NCBI RefSeq assembly: GCF_009755815.1
Contig: NZ_WRPK01000002.1
Span: 62,001-126,000 of the forward strand
Source of the DNA: Flavisphingomonas formosensis
GTDB taxonomy: Bacteria > Pseudomonadota > Alphaproteobacteria > Sphingomonadales > Sphingomonadaceae
DNA length: 64,000 nucleotides
Reading direction: 5' to 3'
Under the pieces are notes generated by a model, which ran no database searches, was not told the origin of the DNA, and saw nothing but the letters and a program-made list of their open reading frames with translations. A program made the translations under genes and the position numbers. Shown here in pieces: positions 60,911 through 64,000 of the stretch (position 1 is the first letter of the stretch; the number at the start of each line of letters is the position of its first letter).

Positions 60911-61885
60911 ATGACGAAACCGCACGATCAGATCGAAAACGAGGCGCTGGACTGGGTGATCCGGCAGCGCGATCCCATATTCGACGATTGGGACGGCTTC
61001 ACCGCGTGGCTCGGCGCCGATCCGGCTCATGCCGACGTCTATCATGCCGTCGCGACCGCCGACCAGGATATGGGCGCGCTGCTGCAATCGGCCCCTGCAC
61101 GCCGGGCCGAGCCGATCCGTCCCGCCCCGGCTTTTTCCCCCGCCCCGCCTCCGCAGCGACGCGCCGTCGGACGACGGGGCTGGCTCGGCGGTGCCGTCGC
61201 CGCGTCTTTGGCGCTGGTCGGCGGCTATGGCTGGATGACGACGCGGGCGCTGCCTTATGTCGTGGAAACGGCGCCTGGCGAGCATCGCACGCTGGCGCTC
61301 GGCGATGGCACCCGCATCGACCTCAACGGCACGACCCGGCTGACCTTGGACCGCAACCATCCGCGCTTTGCCAGCGTCGATCACGGTGAAGCGCTGTTCA
61401 CCGTCGTTCACGACGCCAGCCGCCCGTTCACGGTCAGCGTCGGCGGCGCAACGCTGCTGGATGTCGGCACGGTGTTCAACGTGGTGCGCGAGGCGCATGA
61501 GACGCGCGTCGCCGTGTCCGAAGGCGCGGTCGTCTACAATCCCGATGCCGAGGCAGTGCAGCTCCCGGCCGGCAAGGCCCTGCGGGCACGCGACGGCGAT
61601 GCGCCGCTGGACGTGACCGCGGTCGCGCCCGACAGCGTCGCCGGCTGGCGCGAGGGCAAGCTCGTCTATGACGGCGCGCCGATGGCGCAGGTGGCGGAAG
61701 ATCTCGGCCGCAGCCTTGGCCTGTCGGTACGGGCGGCGCCCGATGTGGCGGCGCGGCCGGTGCGCGGAATCATCACCATAAGCGGCGGCGACAAGGAAGC
61801 GATGCTGCGATCGGTCGGCCCGCTGCTCGATATTGCCATCGGCCGCGAGGGCCAGACATGGGTGTTGACCGCTAAAGGACCGTGA
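60911..61885 (+). CDS. FecR-like anti-sigma factor/sigma regulator
   Basis: The 324-residue inner-membrane protein has a cytoplasmic DUF4880-type start (ENEALDWVIRQRDPIFDDWD then GFTAWLGADPAHADVYHAV) that holds the sigma factor. One helix lies near residues 93-112 (GWLGGAVAASLALVGGYGW). The periplasmic FecR domain follows (TAPGEHRTLALGDGTRIDLN, RPFTVSVGGATLLDVGTVFN, VAVSEGAVVY). The C-terminus has the secretin/TonB-like DUF4974 fold (APDVAARPVRGIITISGG). Its stop overlaps the receptor start (GTGA). Confidence 0.93.
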   Translation: MTKPHDQIENEALDWVIRQRDPIFDDWDGFTAWLGADPAHADVYHAVATADQDMGALLQSAPARRAEPIRPAPAFSPAPPPQRRAVGRRGWLGGAVAASLALVGGYGWMTTRALPYVVETAPGEHRTLALGDGTRIDLNGTTRLTLDRNHPRFASVDHGEALFTVVHDASRPFTVSVGGATLLDVGTVFNVVREAHETRVAVSEGAVVYNPDAEAVQLPAGKALRARDGDAPLDVTAVAPDSVAGWREGKLVYDGAPMAQVAEDLGRSLGLSVRAAPDVAARPVRGIITISGGDKEAMLRSVGPLLDIAIGREGQTWVLTAKGP

Positions 61886-64000
61886 CCGCACTTCGCCTCG
61901 CCTTTGCGTTCACTGCGTCGGTGGCCTGTGTGACGGCCGCCGCGGCGGCTCCCGTACGCGATTTCGATCTGCCGGCCGGGAATCTCGGCACGGCACTCAC
62001 CCAACTCGGCCGCCAAGCAGGCCTCAGCATCAGCGTCGCCGACGCCGGCCTGTGGCGCAGGCCCGTGCCGCCTCTCAAAGGACGCATGGCCCCGCGCGAG
62101 GCGATCGCCCGGCTGCTTCGAGGCATCGACGCCCGCATCGTCGAGATAGACGCGCAGACCTTCCGCATCGTCGCCTTGGCACGGCCCGCCCCCGGCGCGG
62201 CTGTCCGCCCCTCTTCCCCGCCACGCACCACCGGCAGCGACGAATCGCCGATCATCGTCACCGCGAGCAAGCGCGACATCCGCCTCAGGGACTATCCCGG
62301 CATGGCCAGCGTGCTGGACGGCAAGGATCTGGCGTTCGGCGGTGAGCGCGGCACCGAATCGATCCTCTCCCGCCTGGCCAGCGTCTCCTCGACCCATCTC
62401 GGCGCCGGCCGCAACAAGCTGTTCATCCGCGGCATCGCGGATTCCAGCTTCACGGGGCCGACCCAGGCCACGGTCGGCCAGTATCTCGGCGACATCCGGC
62501 TGAACTACAACGCGCCCGATCCGGACCTGCGCCTCTACGACGTCGCGTCGGTGGAGGTGCTCGAGGGGCCGCAAGGCACGCTCTACGGTGCCGGCTCGCT
62601 CGGTGGGATCATCCGCATCGTCGGCAATGCGCCGCGGCTCGATACCACAGAGGCCAGCGTGTCAGCTGGCGTTTCGGCCACCCAGCATGGCGATCCCAGC
62701 GGGGATCTTGGCGGGATGGTGAACCTGCCGCTCTCCCCCCACATCGCGCTGCGCGCGGTCGGTTATGGCATCACCGACGGAGGCTATATCGACGACGTGC
62801 TGCGCGGAAAGCACAATATCAACCGCACGGACGTCTATGGCGGCCGCGTTACCTTGCGGATCGACCCGGGCGATGGCTGGACGATCGATCTCGGCGGCAT
62901 CGCGCAGGATACGCATGGCGACGACAGCCAATATGCCGACCGCGATCTGCCGCCGCTCAGCCGCGCGAGCCGGATCGGACAGGGTTTCGGCGGCCAGTAT
63001 CGGCTCGGCCAGGTCGTCGTTTCCAAGCAGTGGGATGGGCTGCGCCTGCTCTCCTCGACGGGCTATATCCATCAGCAACTCACCGAGCGTTACGATGCCA
63101 GCCTGCCGGACGGGCCGCTGCGCATCTTCCGCCAGCATAACGACACGCGGCTCTTCACTACCGAAAACCGCCTGTCGCGGCCGATGCAGGACGGCTTCGG
63201 CTGGGTGCTGGGCTTCAGCTACATCGACAACCGTACCCGTCTCGACCGCTCGCTCGGCGCACCGGAGGAGCCGCTGCCCGTCACCGGCGTCACCAACCGG
63301 ATCCGCGAGGTGACGGGTTACGGCGAAGTCAGCAAGCTGCTATTCGGCGCCCTCACCGTAACGGTCGGCGGCCGCTACACCCATGCGAAGCTGACCGGAT
63401 CCGGCAACGACATGCTACCGACGCATGCCCTTGCCTTCGCCGGTACCACCGCGAGCCGCACCGAAAGCTCCTTCCTGCCGTCGGTCTCGATCTCCACGAC
63501 GCCCCTCGACAAGCTCACTTTCTACGCCCGCTTCCAGGAAGGCTTCCGCCCCGGCGGCCTCGCGATCGACAGCGGCTATGTGCGCCGCTTCCGCAACGAT
63601 CGCGTCGCTACGCTGGAAACGGGCCTGCGCTATGGTACGCCGGGCCGCGACACTGTCGATTTCAGCGCCAGCGGCTCCTACACGCGCTGGAAGAACATCC
63701 AGGCCGACTTCATCGACGAATCCGGCCTGCCCAGCACGGACAATATCGGCAATGGCCGCATCTGGTCGGTCTCCGCCACCGCGGGCTGGCAGCCGATACC
63801 AGGGCTGCGCGCCGATGTCGGCTTCACCTTCAACGACAGCCGCGTGACCGAGCCCTCGCCGGCTTATTATGTGGCGATCGCCCGCGCCAACCAGATGGCG
63901 CATTTCGACTTCGCCTCGGACGGCACGCTCCGCCCGCTGTCCGACGAAGCGATCGCCGCTGCGAAAATGAGCCGAATTCCGAATGTCGCCCGCTTTGCCG
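61882..64000 (+). CDS. TonB-dependent receptor with STN signalling domain (partial, runs off the right edge)
   Basis: Translation from GTG 61882 stays open to the window end, about 706 codons, with the C-terminus missing. A signal peptide (MTALRLAFAFTASVACVTAA) leads to an STN domain (about residues 25-90; FDLPAGNLGTALTQLGRQAG), then the linker DESPIIVTASKRD as TonB box. The plug follows (LFIRGIADSS, VEVLEGPQGTLYGAGSLGG), then barrel strands including FYARFQEGFRPGGLAID. The STN domain transmits ligand binding to the FecR protein encoded just upstream. The substrate is unknown; siderophores and haem are usual for such triads. Confidence 0.93.
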   Translation, partial: MTALRLAFAFTASVACVTAAAAAPVRDFDLPAGNLGTALTQLGRQAGLSISVADAGLWRRPVPPLKGRMAPREAIARLLRGIDARIVEIDAQTFRIVALARPAPGAAVRPSSPPRTTGSDESPIIVTASKRDIRLRDYPGMASVLDGKDLAFGGERGTESILSRLASVSSTHLGAGRNKLFIRGIADSSFTGPTQATVGQYLGDIRLNYNAPDPDLRLYDVASVEVLEGPQGTLYGAGSLGGIIRIVGNAPRLDTTEASVSAGVSATQHGDPSGDLGGMVNLPLSPHIALRAVGYGITDGGYIDDVLRGKHNINRTDVYGGRVTLRIDPGDGWTIDLGGIAQDTHGDDSQYADRDLPPLSRASRIGQGFGGQYRLGQVVVSKQWDGLRLLSSTGYIHQQLTERYDASLPDGPLRIFRQHNDTRLFTTENRLSRPMQDGFGWVLGFSYIDNRTRLDRSLGAPEEPLPVTGVTNRIREVTGYGEVSKLLFGALTVTVGGRYTHAKLTGSGNDMLPTHALAFAGTTASRTESSFLPSVSISTTPLDKLTFYARFQEGFRPGGLAIDSGYVRRFRNDRVATLETGLRYGTPGRDTVDFSASGSYTRWKNIQADFIDESGLPSTDNIGNGRIWSVSATAGWQPIPGLRADVGFTFNDSRVTEPSPAYYVAIARANQMAHFDFASDGTLRPLSDEAIAAAKMSRIPNVARFA

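Noticed and set aside
1-64000. CRISPR arrays, insertion sequences and prophage genes
   Set aside because: No regularly spaced direct repeats, transposase or phage structural genes were seen anywhere in the window.

Overview
This 64 kb window is GC-rich chromosomal DNA from an alphaproteobacterium, most likely family Sphingomonadaceae. The main reasons are two TonB-dependent receptors of sphingomonad type, PilZ and ECF41 genes, the PrsK/PrsR/PrsT regulators of the exosortase/PEP-CTERM system, an alphaproteobacterial FnrL-type regulator, and the hom, glpX, recJ, tRNA-Glu backbone order. Several palindromic intergenic repeats of the kind scattered through sphingomonad genomes are also present. 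Genes are densely packed with many ATGA or GTGA stop/start overlaps. I see no prophage, integrase, insertion sequence or CRISPR array. These identifications rest on motif reading and memory of the families, not on database searches.

Left part (1-15 kb): a short leader with seven GANTC sites, a hypothetical protein, a TonB-dependent receptor, then rnhB, thiD and glmM on the minus strand, a POT peptide transporter, a nitroreductase, a GntR regulator with a palindromic operator, a divergent SDR/LysR pair, a PilZ protein, a small lipoprotein, and the backbone genes hom and glpX.

Middle (15-31 kb): between glpX and recJ lies a 7.3 kb block. It holds a carboxymuconolactone-decarboxylase-like gene with an ECF41 sigma factor and a matching ECF41-type promoter, a YqiJ/flotillin pair, a CDP-alcohol phosphatidyltransferase, and an ArgP/LysE-type exporter pair. 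After recJ and tRNA-Glu comes what looks like an oxygen-responsive island: a 37-residue membrane protein behind an FNR box, a Pat-like GNAT acetyltransferase, a propionyl/acetyl-CoA synthetase, an FnrL-type regulator with four cluster cysteines, ompW, and hemN with FNR boxes between the last two.

Right part (31-64 kb): a probable operon encoding a TIGR03013-type sugar transferase, PrsK, PrsR, PrsT and a DUF815 ATPase (EPS/PEP-CTERM control); a lone class Ia nrdB; DUF3592 and DUF167 proteins; a BKACE enzyme divergent from a two-domain VOC protein; a His-rich protein followed by czcCBA metal efflux; an overlapping trehalose operon otsB, GH15, otsA facing an MscS channel; tamA/tamB for outer-membrane assembly; and a FecI/FecR/TonB-receptor signalling triad whose receptor runs off the right edge.

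Most of the window is ordinary chromosome. The signals most worth testing are the GANTC cluster, the ECF41 promoter, the FNR island with its tiny membrane protein and acetyltransferase/ligase pair, and the coupled synthesis/hydrolysis trehalose operon.
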